This document shows, piece after piece, positions 46,755 to 59,010 of a stretch of DNA of 64,000 bases. The notes beneath the pieces were generated by a model that saw nothing but the letters and a program-made list of their open reading frames with translations, did not search any database and was not told the origin of the DNA. Every line of letters begins with the position of its first letter. Within the stretch, counting starts at the first letter, position 1. Location: the NCBI RefSeq assembly GCF_014805685.1, contig NC_060904.1:15947811-16011810 (forward strand), read 5' to 3'. The stretch comes from Silurus meridionalis (Eukaryota; Chordata; Actinopteri; Siluriformes; Siluridae). Made by a program: the position numbers and the translations under genes.

Positions 46755-47589
46755 ATGATGATGCTGCTGAGTCTCTGTATTTTCATCTCATGCACCCCTT
46801 GCTCTCTACGCTACTCTTCTCCTCTACAGTCTACACCACCTAATTGGTACATGAAGTTCTTCGAAATTCTTCCCCTCCGCTATTTCCTCCACCGTTCCTC
46901 TTCTCTGCTCGTATCATGTCTTCCTCTCGTTCCGCTCCGAACAAAGACATCGCTCTCGCTCATCGCCCATCGCCCGCCTCCAACCTTGTGCACAACTCTT
47001 TCAAAGAACATAATCCCTTAACAAAAATCACTCCACAAAGGAAACTCGAGCTCAATCCCATAACACATGGCCACGGCAGACAATACGGCCTCCCACCAGC
47101 CCTCGTCTATACCTCCTAATGCCCAAGGGGCAGAAACACCCCCCAATAAAAAGCATATACTAATACTAAGTGTGTGTTGGTCCCAATGCATATCATCACA
47201 GCCTTTTAAATATTTACTCTGACTTGACATTTTGATTGTTTTATAAATGTATTATGTGTTTGTAGGAGGTTCTTCTGTTTTATGTCCTCATTTTTCAGTA
47301 GAAAATTCCTTCGATTATGAATTTAAATAGATGGATTAAAAAAAAAAAATTTACGATGGAAAAAAAGAAAAAGAAAGGTACAGGTAAAACAAAAGGCAGT
47401 AACAGAAGCATCTGTTTTGTGGCATCCGCACATGTATGATATAGGTCAAGAGATTTGCATGTGCATGTAGTGTGTTTCCTGTACACGTCTCGGTTTAATA
47501 ATAGCACGTTTTTTAGCTTGTACTCCGAGCCAAACCCGAGCCAAAGCCCCTTCAGTTCGGCTCCCGAGTTATTTTATTTTATATAATTT

Positions 47590-47910
47590 TTTTATGGGGT
47601 TTGGGCTCAGGCATGGTTGGCAACGGGGATGCGTGGGTGACGAGATGTAATCTCACAACGCTCTTCTGTGTGGTCCTGCTGCAATGCCGAAGAGCGCCAG
47701 CCTCCGCGCTCAAGATTACATCTGCTAGGTAGATGCAGTGCGGCGTCCTGAATCTAGGCCACGCTCTGATGTGTGAAGGGGGTACAGGAGGCACGCGCCG
47801 TGCGCCCTTTCCCCGCTTACGAGGTGCTCTGCGAATCCGACATGGCAAAGCGTTATAAAAGGAGGTGCACATCTGGCTCAGGTGCTCTTTAAGCACAGGA
47901 ACGGCACAAC
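47590..47910 (+). promoter_or_regulatory. GC-richer segment with a TATA-like box, function unknown
   Basis: A 300-base block of balanced composition with several CpGs in AT-rich surroundings. It contains GTTATAAAAGGAGG (TATA-like, 47851-47864) on the plus strand. The minus strand keeps an open frame of 129 codons across it (47968-47579), rich in Arg and Pro, that I cannot match to any protein. It could be a conserved non-coding element, a non-coding RNA promoter, or an unrecognised exon. Confidence 0.25.
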
Positions 47911-48384
47911 GTGTCCTTTTTTTTTTTTTTTGCAATGAATGTGTGATAAAAACAGTTTTGCTCAACACGAGCGAATCTCTATCTATATCCGTCTCGGCAG
48001 CAGAACCCTAATTCCTTTTAATAACAACACCGTGGAATCGTTTGTCGCAAGTTACACTGGAATTACCGGGTGAAATTAGTCCAATGTTTAACATCACGGG
48101 AGGAAAAAAAGTGTTCATTTTATTAGAAATCGACTTCATTAAATCCTATAAAGAGACATATTCGAACATATGCGGTTGAGTGAGAGAGAGAGAGAGAGAG
48201 AGAGGAAACAAAAATGAAAAACGCAAAAGAAAGAAAAGGCATTATTTGAAATATTTGTCAAGCAGATGTGCGTCTTGTTTTTTTTTTTACTCTTCTTCCT
48301 CTCTTTTTTTGTAAATATGTCAGAACAAACAGATGCGGGGCGAGAGAGCACGTGTCACAATAATTTGGTTCCTCTCTCTCTGCA

Positions 48385-48580
48385 GATTACTGAGCAGCTC
48401 CAGCCGCCGCTGTGTGTCTCTGCCAGTCCTGTTTGCCATTTCTGGGCTTGTGCTGCACCTTGAAATGTATGCCAAACGCATTTCTGAGACTGTAATTAAA
48501 TTTAGTCCACCTTCACACACTTCGGGAAGGCAGAAGCAAGGCTTTTTTTTCCACAGGCCTTCTGCAGCGGTGTCTTGAAG
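48385..48580. promoter_or_regulatory. Candidate conserved non-coding element
   Basis: Repeat-free block with a homeodomain-type core (CTGTAATTAAATTTAG) and balanced composition. No splice-consistent coding pattern is seen. It is inferred from texture only. Confidence 0.25.
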
Positions 48581-49135
48581 CCTGCTTAAAAAACAAAACA
48601 ACAACGACGACGACCATGTTTGTTTAGAATATATCTATTAACTATATTTCTCTTTTTTTTTTCTTTCACGACTCGTGGGCAGACCGTGCGTTAGGAGTCA
48701 CATGACTTGTGACTGGTTTTGTTTCCCCGACAGGCGTGCGCTTGTTAACTTCTTAATATGACGCACGTCAGGAACGACACGCAGCAATTACGTCCCGACT
48801 ATAAATTATCCCGGATCAAGTCTAACAAACGCTGCAGTGATAAAAATAAAAAATAAATCTGCCCTGGAGATGAGATCTGGTTTCTGTTCTGAATTATAGT
48901 ATAGTATAGTATATATATTATTTTATCTTTAAGTTGCGTTCGGTATATGTAGCTACACAGCACAGTACCGTTGCAAAAAAAAAAAACAATTAATAAATAA
49001 AGAAACATTCCATTTGTTTGTTGTATCAATGTTAATGCAACAGGGAGTAAATAATCTATGATCCGGATTGAAATGAACTGTAAATAATTGTGCTTTCGAC
49101 ATGATAGAGAATTGTAGAGAATGTACTTATATCGT

Positions 49136-49136
<1 letters not shown>

Positions 49137-49189
<53 letters not shown>

Positions 49190-49190
49190 G
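49137..49190. repeat. (CA)n microsatellite
   Basis: About 26 CA units. Confidence 0.95.
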
Positions 49191-49390
49191 CATTTCACAA
49201 ATACGTATCTATAAACACTACATTAATACAGCAAACATAACGGCAGTCAAAAACGGCAGAGTTGTGAGGTAAAAATTGGGCGAAATTGCAGATTTTATTT
49301 CCGCATTTATTTTCGTGGATGTTTTGAAGTTTTTCGTCAGGTCATGCGTGCTGCATTTTATTAAGGTGCAAGATTAGGCATTATATAAAT

Positions 49391-49394
<4 letters not shown>

Positions 49395-49452
<58 letters not shown>
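49395..49452. repeat. (AT)n microsatellite
   Basis: About 29 AT units. A second, shorter (AT)n run lies at 49700-49722. Confidence 0.95.
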
Positions 49453-50189
49453 CAATGCTGTAGACCTGTTTTTAGCTACATGGTCACATCCTAAATTTAT
49501 AACCACATCAAGTATCAAAGACGCCAAATGTGACCACATGCAGATTTTAATGCCTTTCTTATGCTACACATGAACGCAAATCAGTCAAGTGTCGACTCGG
49601 TACACCAAATGTTTTATGTTGGATTTGTCATAACTGGTACAAAAACACATCTCGTACTGAAATGTTTCAGCAGCAACTTTTTTCATTTCTTTCTGCTTTA
49701 TATATATATATATATATATATACATAAGTTTTCATTCTGCATCTGCACAATGCACCATCCATTGTCATAATCATCTTATACATAATACGTTATACATGTT
49801 GAAATTTGTACTTCATTTTGCACATCTAAAAATATTTACACACTTTTTTTTCTATTCCATCCGATCGCTATATAATTATATTTTCTCATATCTTCTCTTA
49901 CTTCTTTTCCCTTTTTTTACTCTTCTTTTATATTTGATAATTAGGCCTTTTACATTATAGACCTTTTACTTAATGCACAATTTCTGATCAGGTTTTCATT
50001 TCACTACAGGTTGTATTCTGCACATAAGTGTGACAAATACTGTACAAATTCTTGAATCTTGATTGATTTATATATAAAATGTGCAAACGAACAGGATGAA
50101 TTAAATACTCAGGTAAAAAAGTGCATATTTATTTATTTCGCTATAGTTTGTAAGTAGGATGTACAGAGATGTCGTATTGTTCCTGTCAT

Positions 50190-50900
50190 GCTTGGCTTCA
50201 GATCCCGGCTTTATTCCCAGAAGACGGACGAGGCCTAATAGCGTCTCCCACCGGTGAAGCATCTTTGTGACTCTGTACTGTCCATTGTCTGCGTATGCTG
50301 GCTATTACGCCACACTCATCACTTTTTCGTGCGCTCTTTGTGTGAGAGAGCTACAGGAATAATTAGAGGCTTAAACACCCAGGGCACCAAAGTGTCTCCT
50401 CTCTGACATGAACATGAACACGCAGTCGAGCGTCGAGAATCTCTCCGAGCTTTCCTCAAAGAAACCCGGCACGGATTATGATTCTATGAGAACCTCAAAA
50501 GTTCAGCCTGGAAGGGTGTGTTTCTTTTTTTTAATGTTTGATTTGACATTTCAGCTTGTATAAAGGGTTAAGGGTGGTTTTTTTTCAGGGTTGTGTGTTT
50601 GGGGGGGTTAATAAGAGGAAGGGAAGTACAAGTCAGGATCTCAATTTCGGGGGAGCGTGTGAAATCGGTGGCACCTCTCCTCTCCTGTGCGCCGGCCTGA
50701 ATCGGTGCCATATCTCATGATGGACTAAGGCAGGGAGTGGAGGCAGCCAGGGATGAATACGGCTTAATCTTTACACGGGCCGCATGTGCGCGCTTGATAA
50801 CGCGCACGCTTTCTTCCCGGCGCCGGCGCTGTTCTCGTCCGGCTGCCAGGTTGATGCGTTCCGAACAGCCGTGTTCCACTGCGATATTTTAGCACTCAAA
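50190..50900. promoter_or_regulatory. Candidate conserved non-coding block(s)
   Basis: Two low-repeat stretches, 50200-50500 and 50640-50900, carry balanced composition and words such as GGAATAATTAGAGGCTTAA and ATCTCATGATGGACTAAGG. CpG density rises toward 50.83 kb (CGGCGCCGGCGCTG). No coding exon is recognised. Confidence 0.25.
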
Positions 50901-51080
50901 AAAAAATACAAATTCAGAGCACTACCTAAGGAGGGAGTTAATGCATGTTTTTGGAATCTGTTTTAATTCCTAATGCATTCATGAGCCAGATATAGAGTCT
51001 CTTCCCTGTGTAGACAATAGCTATAAATGGATCATACCTATTATAGCATCTGATATTAGGCATCTTAAGGCTCAGCTGTG

Positions 51081-51083
<3 letters not shown>

Positions 51084-51117
<34 letters not shown>
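51084..51117. repeat. (CA)n microsatellite
   Basis: About 16 CA units. Confidence 0.9.
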
Positions 51118-51120
<3 letters not shown>

Positions 51121-51599
51121 CGACACGGTGTGTTTTGTAACATCTCATGCTACGAAAAAATGCTCAGTAGCGAATGTGGTGCCATCGAGAAAAGGCGCCG
51201 AGGTTGCATTTTCCATCATCGCGTGTTCACCCTGCGAGCGTGCCTTGGAACAGTTCGAATCGTGTGAACGAAACGCGCCGCCTTTTTTCCAAGAAGCGTT
51301 TTTATTGTGATTGCATTATCATAAATGATTCTATACCATCTGCCTGTCAATAATTATGCTGCAGATTCGCTTTGCCTTTGAACCCCCCCGCCGCCCCACC
51401 CCATTTCCAAACACCGAACGTGGAAGAAACCCAGGTGGAAAGCTCGGCTGCCTAAATGAGGAGCTGGTACGCACACTCTTGCGCCACCTCCTCTCCGAAG
51501 CACATGGTTCCACAGGCTGCTCAATTAAAGCAGAAAAAAAAAAAAAACAGAGCGCACTGTGATATTAGCAGCAAATTAATAGTCGTTCGCTAATTGAAT

Positions 51600-53600
51600 G
51601 TATCGTATTCAGACGGTGGGGTGTCTTCTAAACAAACGGCTGTTTGATGGAAGGCGCAAAAGCGTTTTTATTTACATGCCTCTGTCCATCCTCGATGGTT
51701 TATTAGAACTGAACGACAGAATGATTAAAACACATTAGGTTTGGCTTTTGGGCCTGTAGTACTTATTTTTGGATCTCTGATTCTGAGGTCAGAAAATTGT
51801 GCAGCAAATAAAAATGATTTTTAAGAAAATTACAAAGTTCCACTAGTCCAAATATACATGCTTGCATACAGAATATAAAAAAGAAAAAGTTTACTGAAGT
51901 CTACTAAAGTTTACGGAAAGTGAATTGTATTTCACAAGCAGGACGTTGTAGACAAGAGGCTCACATCATCTGGGATTATCTATTTTTTGGTGTTGGTCTC
52001 TCAGGACTGTGCTTCGAGAGAGTATAAGAGAGAAAGAGAAAAAGAGAGAGAGAGAGAGAGTGTCTGTGTCAGAGTGTAGCATTTTAATTCAAGTCAGATT
52101 AAATAGATGTTATTTTATATGCACGGTTTCCATCCAATTGTTTTTTCAAAACTTTTCAGGCATTCGAACTTTTCATGAGCACGCTGTTCGTGCAAATGTA
52201 TGCACATTTCCTGCCTTGTTCTCAGTCACATGTTCGCCGGTGCCACACACAACCTCTTACATGAAAGCAGGGGAGTTTTCACAGCGTAACTCGTCCCTCC
52301 ATGTGGAATTCTCTGCCTGCGAGTCTGCGCTCGGTCCTCTCTCTTCGGCGCATGCACGCAAAGACGGCACAAACAAACCGGTCCAATTAGCCATGACACT
52401 CCCTCAGCTGAAAGGAAAGCTTTCCTTTTTTTTTTCCTTTTTTTTTTTTTTGTTTGTTTTTTGTTTCTCCTCACCGAATTGTTTCATATCATTTCAACTC
52501 GAGTAAACCGAAATGCTCCTGAGAGTGAAATTGGCCCGGCGTATGTCTGTTATATCACCGGCTGATTCATGTCACTTTCATGTTTTTGCAGAGCAACCTG
52601 CTTTCTTCCTCCTCCGGCTTTCTCATTTGTGGAAACCTTCACTGCTCTTACTCATCTTTAAACCGTGAGGCCGTGACTTTTCTCAAAATCGGCTGCAGCT
52701 TTCTTATTAACGTAAGACACTGACGTGCGCCGAGGACGAATTTAGACTGCACGTTATTGAGAGTTGAAATAAATAAATACAAAGCAGAAAAACACAGACC
52801 GGATTATTCTGCGTTATACATGACAAATTGCATAAGCTGCTTTCCTCGTTTGGTAAAATTGAACATGGCCCGCAGGCAGGCATTGAACTCGGCGTGTAGT
52901 ACAAGCAGGGCCGTGTCCACCGAGGGTCAGGGACGCTTTAATTGATTCTTTCTCTACTTGCGCGCCTTATTAGACCTGCCATGTTTGCAGTGGGAACGTG
53001 TAATTGCTCCTCCCTGGTGGCTGCTTGTGAAGAAGGAGAGGATGAATAATTGGTCACTTTCACTTTCATGAGGCATGGAGGCTACTAAAAAAGAAAAAAA
53101 TTCAGAAGGGGGAAAAAAAAATGAAGGGTTGCTGTTTAAAGAAATTGTACTCTAGAGAAAAAGAAAATGTCTGTGCGAAAACATTTCAAATGGAGTAAAA
53201 AGGAAAGCTTCAAGCTTTAAACCGTAGTATATAAAGAGTATAGTTGGAAGATTATTTTTGGTTCCACAAGCCATGCGTACTTCAGTATTACTCACGCAAG
53301 AGATGAATGTACTTCTAAATATAAGCTGTCATTTTGAACATATGTGTATTATGGCAAATTAGACGAATGGAAAGCCTACAGACTATCAGTCTGAATGTAC
53401 AGTTTGACTCTTTTGAGCAGGGCAGATGCTGAGTTAATGCAGACACATGTCTATACACCTGCACCCGAAATATCATGGTTTCAAGTTTGAGTAAGTCATC
53501 CAGCTTCTTCAGAGCTACCAACCAACAATAAACCAATACCAAACCACACCTACCTGCATATGGCACAGAGCACCGATATATTTGTGTAACAACAAAAGTT
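51600..53600. other. Intergenic stretch, no gene seen
   Basis: It contains a (GA)n run at 52030-52062, a homopolymer-T region at 52420-52452, and two low-repeat segments (52200-52420 and 52840-53070) with sequence texture like non-coding regulatory DNA. The 165-codon open frame at 52009-52506 crosses low-complexity tracts and matches nothing I know. Confidence 0.4.
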
Positions 53601-53627
53601 GAATCATGGCCACTAAATTCACCAAAG

Positions 53628-53629
<2 letters not shown>

Positions 53630-53670
<41 letters not shown>

Positions 53671-53706
53671 CGAAAGAGAGAGAGGGAGAAAGAGAAAGAG
53701 AGAGAC
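53630..53706. repeat. (TG)n-(AG)n compound microsatellite
   Basis: A short TG run followed by AG-rich repeats. Confidence 0.9.
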
Positions 53707-53814
53707 AGTTTTGTATTTGGCCTATTACTTAACTACTTTTGTTTGTCTTTTGATTTCATACAGTAATGCATTTTGGAATTTTTGCGTGTGATTGGTATTA
53801 CCGTGTTTCCCATA

Positions 53815-54150
53815 AGTAAAGGCTACGTCTACACCAATGAGGATACGTTTAAAACCAGTGTTTTTGTCTAAACACGCTCCACGTCCACACTTTCGTTTTC
53901 AATCATTTCCCAAAAGCTGCTTATCAATACTGAAATGTCTGAAAATGCTGAAGTCCACGTACTTCACATGATCAAAACACAAGACGCTTCGACCTGCGTC
54001 ATTTCCGACTTCCGTTTATTTACTTTCCGACCCTTTACAACGTTGAGGCAATGTCGAGGGAAGGCACCGTCACGTGACAATAAACGTGTCCTCGTTTTTC
54101 TAAAGCCTCCTTTTTCACAGTCCGTTTTCTAAAAGCTCAGTTTTCTACAA
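53815..54150. mobile_element. Probable MITE fragment (GGCTACGTCTACACC type)
   Basis: It begins AAGGCTACGTCTACACCAATG and contains CCACACTTTCGTTTTC and GTCCTCGTTTTTCTAAAGCC. These recall a common fish non-autonomous element whose ends read GCCACGTCCACACC. The matching right end is not found, so the copy is truncated. Confidence 0.45.
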
Positions 54151-54240
54151 TTTAGCTTTTCTTTGACACTTTCATTGTAAATAGAAGGTCAAAACAGAGA
54201 ATGAAAAATTATTAGTGTATACATAATATATAATATGTAT

Positions 54241-54248
<8 letters not shown>

Positions 54249-54317
<69 letters not shown>

Positions 54318-54356
54318 TATATATTATTATATATATATATAATTATTAGTGTGAAC

Positions 54357-54418
<62 letters not shown>
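54249..54418. repeat. Two long (AT)n tracts
   Basis: The AT runs at about 54249-54312 and 54357-54418 are joined by a short AT-rich spacer. The pair is self-complementary and probably hypervariable. Confidence 0.95.
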
Positions 54419-54419
<1 letters not shown>

Positions 54420-54421
<2 letters not shown>

Positions 54422-54655
54422 CTTCATAACTTTATAGAAATCCTCTCCCGGTCCTCAGGGATGCAACTGCACATTTGCTGAGGGTATGCAAGATCATGTT
54501 TGGATCTGCTTTACATAGGTTGAAGAAGATCTCCTGCTTTAGAGCTCTGACCTCAAACCTGTTGAGCACCTTTGGGATGAATGTCCTCACCTCACCTACA
54601 TCAGTACCTGACTTTCCTAACACCCTTGCGGCTGAAAATCTCCAACAGCACAATC
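54420..54655 (+). mobile_element. MITE fragment of the 17080 family
   Basis: It shares GAGCTCTGACCTCA, GAGCACCTTTGGGATGAATG, CACCTACATCAGTACCTG and CACCCTTGCGGCTGA with 17080-17568. Its left part is replaced by the AT tract. Confidence 0.65.
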
Positions 54656-54661
54656 ACATAA

Positions 54662-54840
54662 AACATACTGACATTTACGGCATTTGGCAGACGCCTTCAT
54701 CCAGATCGACTTACAACTGAACAGTTGAGGATAGAAAGCTTTGCTCAAGGGCCAGCAGTAGTTGCTTAATCGTGCTGGGATTTGAACTTGTGACCTTCTG
54801 TTTTAAAGTCCAATGCCTGAACCCACACAGTTACCACCTC
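54662..54840 (+). repeat. Dispersed teleost repeat (GGCATTTGGCAGACGCC type)
   Basis: Best copy in the window of the family that starts ACATTTACGGCATTTGGCAG. It continues with CATCCAGATCGACTTACAAC and GCTCAAGGGCCAGCAG, and ends with a GGATTTGAACTTGTGACC B-box-like stretch. It is likely a SINE or a derivative of one. Confidence 0.65.
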
Positions 54841-54859
54841 CCAATACATATATTGGTTA

Positions 54860-56346
54860 TAACTCAAGTTATGAAGAAGTGAAGAAAATGGAGGACGATT
54901 TATGTTTTAGTCACACCGAAGTTCTAAATAGACGGTCTACATTACGCTGAAATGAATAAACACTTCCTATTTGTGTCTGTGTGGTTAGCTCAAATATTCA
55001 GGCTTAAATACCATTAAGGGCTCGTTTGCAAAAACTCTTATAGCGTAGTATTGAGTATATTTACAGCTCAATGCAAAACGAGGACGACCGAAAATTGGCT
55101 TGTTTTGGTACAAATTCCAGCAGCAGGTGACGTCACGACATCATTTCCAGGAACTTTGCACTGATTCTTTTGTGACACCCTGCAAAATGTGTGTCTCTGT
55201 GAGCTAAAAAAACCTTTGTTTTAGTTGTTTACATACGAATGGAAAAAAGGATTATTGCTGGCATTTGCTATTTTCCAGTATTTGGAATTTGTGTTTGGTC
55301 AAACGTGACAATACGTGAACAAAGCGTTCCGTATACGTTTGGAATATCCGCTCGCACTCGACACAGCCGACGTCACGGAGTCAGTTTCCATAGCGAAACG
55401 CTGAGATAGTTGCCGGACAACGAAGCAATGTCCAAAACATATCAACAAAACACTGATTCACACTTCCTGAAACCGGTTCTCTGACAAGCCCAGATCCTCA
55501 TGCTCGATTCCCACAGCAGACTGAAAGAAAAAAAAAAAAAAAAAAACGTGAGAACGATGGCGCCAATTAATTTACTGTAATCAGGGGAATCCTCCGGGTG
55601 TCGTGTCAAATTTTCGTACCACTACAATGAGTCCTGCAGTGTAAATATTACTCACCAGCCTCACTGTATTGAGACATGTCTGATGTTTTTTACCCTCTGA
55701 TGTGGCGGCTCGCGATTCTACCCTCCTACAGCTTACCTGAAGTCAGTCACGCCTGTTATTTTTTCCACTACGATTAAGACACAACACTGCATAAAGGATG
55801 TTACAGCTACATTGCCTTCCTTAAAAAAAAAAAAAAAAAAAAACACTCAGCAGAAGTGAGACTTTCATTTTCAACAGCTAAATTTACATGACCATGGAAA
55901 TGTTTTATTTTTTTGTTGGTTTTTTTGGACATGTGCTTGTTTTGAGAGTCTCTGCTCAGGGCCTAATACCAAATCTGAGCCTCGAACTTACCAATAGACA
56001 CAATTACTTTATATAGAATTTAGGGTTTTTTTATGATCTTTATCTTCAATACCACGATTGCTTCAGCAATTTTCAGTCAACAATAATAAATACGATTCAA
56101 TATTTTGTATTTATTATATTATATATATATGGGGGGGTGCGGGCGGGTGGACGAGTACCTGTTCCTGATTGGTATTTGGATTGGATTGATATTGTCATCG
56201 TAGGATCGAAAAATCTTTACTCGAACCAGTGTAACTTGGGGACCATCTGTATATAAAGGATTTATTATATTTAGTATATCAACATTGAGTATTAATATTT
56301 AATTACATTTTATACATTTAATTATTTAATTCAATTTAATTTATTT

Positions 56347-56402
<56 letters not shown>

Positions 56403-56844
56403 TTTGATCATTTAAAAAAAACATAAATCAGTTGTTGATTTTTTAGCGTCCAGTTTTAGATCACTACTTACAATTATTCCTGTTATATAGAAATAGAAAT
56501 ATAAAACGTCAGGATACTACATAACATCCTGAACATTAGTCCACTGTTCATTCTTGGACTAATTATCAAACTGAACCGAGCATAATAGCACTAAGACCAA
56601 GTATCAAAATTATTTGATATTGATCAGTGTTGGACAAGTCAGGAAGTTTTTTTTAACTTGGTATTAAAGCTAATTTTTTAAATAGCACTTCATCTGAGTA
56701 TTTGTATGTTGGAAAAACTTTACTTCAATACATTTGAATGAATTTTACAAAAAACATGCCGTCCCTCACCACATTTCGAAGTGAAAAAACATCAACTGTA
56801 TTAAATAAGAACCCTGTCATGAGAGCACAAACCTAATCCTACGG

Positions 56845-56889
<45 letters not shown>

Positions 56890-57690
56890 ATGCTCCTTAT
56901 GAATGGAACACTGACATTTTTTATTCACAGAATTCTCATACTCACTACTTTTCCTTTTTCCTCCACGACTCTGTTTAAAAGTCAAATAGTTTTTGTACTT
57001 TTACTCAAATAGAAATATTAAAGGAATTTTACTTTTGATTTAGGACTAATATTTAAGCATTGGATTATAATTTCTTCTTATTCACATACAGAAACTGTTG
57101 TTTATTATCTCATTATAATGTTAAATGATGCATCGTTGTCGTTTAAATACCTCACAATTATATTGTTATTGTATCGGATATGACTCACCAGTAATAATGG
57201 AAATGTTAAATTCTGGGAATCGTGCTTTCATGAGCCAAAATAACTGTCCCCTAAATCTTTACCTTAAACCTCTCAGTTTATAAGAATCACGTATTGACAG
57301 GAAGTATTTGACCTTATCTGTAGTTTTGCCACACTGCTCTCTGTGGTTCCAGTACCCCTCCCCTCACAGGTTTCTGGGTATTTCCTACTTAACGTTAAAA
57401 GGTGGAAGAGATTGATCTCAAAACAATTGACGCAGTGTACGCAGGGTGATATTTCAGGCATTTCATTATGTTTATGGAACTTTATTTTTTGCCAGCGTGT
57501 TTCCAGGTTTGTGGGATTCTGTCAGCCAAAAAAAAATAAATTTTACTGGGCAAGTACCTGAAAATATGAAACGACATACCAGTGAATATTTCACCAAAAT
57601 TGGTTAATATCAAAAAATGTTATTGAAATGCATTGATTGAATAACTAGGCCACCTACTGTAATATATTTATACACCGAATTCAGACCTTG
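54860..57690. other. Intergenic stretch, no gene seen
   Basis: AT-rich DNA with poly(A) runs at 55527-55546 and 55823-55843, (AT)n at 56346-56395 and (TG)n at 56844-56886. A CpG-containing patch at 55300-55440 includes a CRE-like GACGTCAC. No coding exon is recognised. Confidence 0.5.
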
Positions 57691-57699
57691 TGTTTTAAC

Positions 57700-58370
57700 C
57701 GATAGCACAGTTCAATTCAGCGTTTGGCATGCAGCGTTGTCGAGAGCCGAGGGCATTGAACGTTGAGAGGAATAGCAGCGGAAGAATGGCACCGTGTGTT
57801 GGTATGGCAGTGTCCAGTGTCGCTATCCAGGAACTCCGCCTCCGATGTCCCAGCTTCGTGGCACTGGAGCCGACACAGGGTGCGAGGCAGCGATACGCAG
57901 AGGAGATGCCCACCATTGCTTATCGACACCGGTCCAGATGAACCCGAAAGAAACGCTTTTTTTTTTTTTCTCCAGCATTCCTGGGCTCTGCCCGCTGAGT
58001 ATCTGGGCAAGCGCCGCCTGTCTCTTTGAGCTGTGACAGACCTAAGGCGAACAGCGAACTGCTGCCAAGGTGCCCACAATTCGCTACGATTCTCAAGGCT
58101 CAGGAGCCTCGAGGCTTACTGGCCTGTCAAGACGTTCAAAACTCCCCCTCCTTGCATATATATCCTCACGGGAACCTCGGCCAATCCAGAGCGCCTGGCA
58201 TCGGCCCGATGGCTCGCGGAGCGGTGGCCGCGTTCGATACGCATTCACTGAAGGGCTATTTTGCGTCACGGTGCATTCTGGGACACATGAAAGGAATGTT
58301 TTGTGGAGGTGGAGGCCAGATCTGCAGCATTCATGTTTCACACTGCGCAGATAAATAAAGAGGAAACACA
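57700..58370. other. CpG- and GC-enriched block with open frames on both strands
   Basis: Composition shifts sharply toward GC between about 57.72 and 58.33 kb, and stop codons are scarce. Frames of 88-120 codons stay open in several phases on both strands, which reflects composition more than coding. The translations resemble no known protein. The block contains GTGCATTCTGGGA (reverse TCCCAGAATGCAC, like a ZNF143/THAP11 site) at about 58269-58281 and ATAAATAAAG at its right edge. It could be a CpG island for a non-coding transcript or a first exon of a gene beyond the window. Confidence 0.3.
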
Positions 58371-58769
58371 AGGGCTCAGTGAATTCAGCTTGACTGTCAG
58401 AAAGTTTCATTTTTCTAAAGCGGTGCCAGGATTGCCAGATTTCTGTCCTTTATTTACTTTAATAAGCGTAAAGTCACAGACTGGAGGCCTTTCAGGTTCT
58501 GAAGGCCTTGAAGGCATCAGTGTTTCATTAACAACTCTGGGATAAGTTATGTTTTAACTGGGATTAATGCGTTTTACTGGGATTGGTGAAAAATCTTTAA
58601 TGGTCCAATATGTTGACATATTATAGTTCATAACTTAGATTTGTTCAGGAGCCTTCATATTTGCTGAACAAAGCATCTGGACATTTTCTAAAGTTTTTCC
58701 CCTTTAAAACTCAGGATAAATTTCTGTCTGGATTAAAAAATAAAGTTTGATTCTGAACACTGTTAAAAA

Positions 58770-59010
58770 CCATTAAGGCAGATTCCGAATGAGAAAGGAT
58801 GGTTCATTTTTTTAAGACATTCCCCAGAATCTCTGGCTGCTCTGCTCTATCGCTTTTGATTAATCTGTGAAGGAAATGCTTCTGAAAGAGATTTATACCC
58901 CGGTGCATCTGCAAAATAATCAAATCATTACCAGCTAACGACAGTGGGATGACTGATGATCTGGCGAGGCCTCGAGACTGCTGGGCCTCGTAGCCTCAGA
59001 GGGCACAGTG
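58770..59010. promoter_or_regulatory. Candidate conserved non-coding element
   Basis: Repeat-free, balanced sequence with motif-like words (CGCTTTTGATTAATCTGTG, CAAAATAATCAAATCATTA). The inference rests on texture alone. Confidence 0.25.

Noticed and set aside
52009..52506. 165-codon open frame
   Set aside because: It starts in a GA repeat and ends in poly-T. The middle has no recognisable motif and no splice-consistent neighbours.
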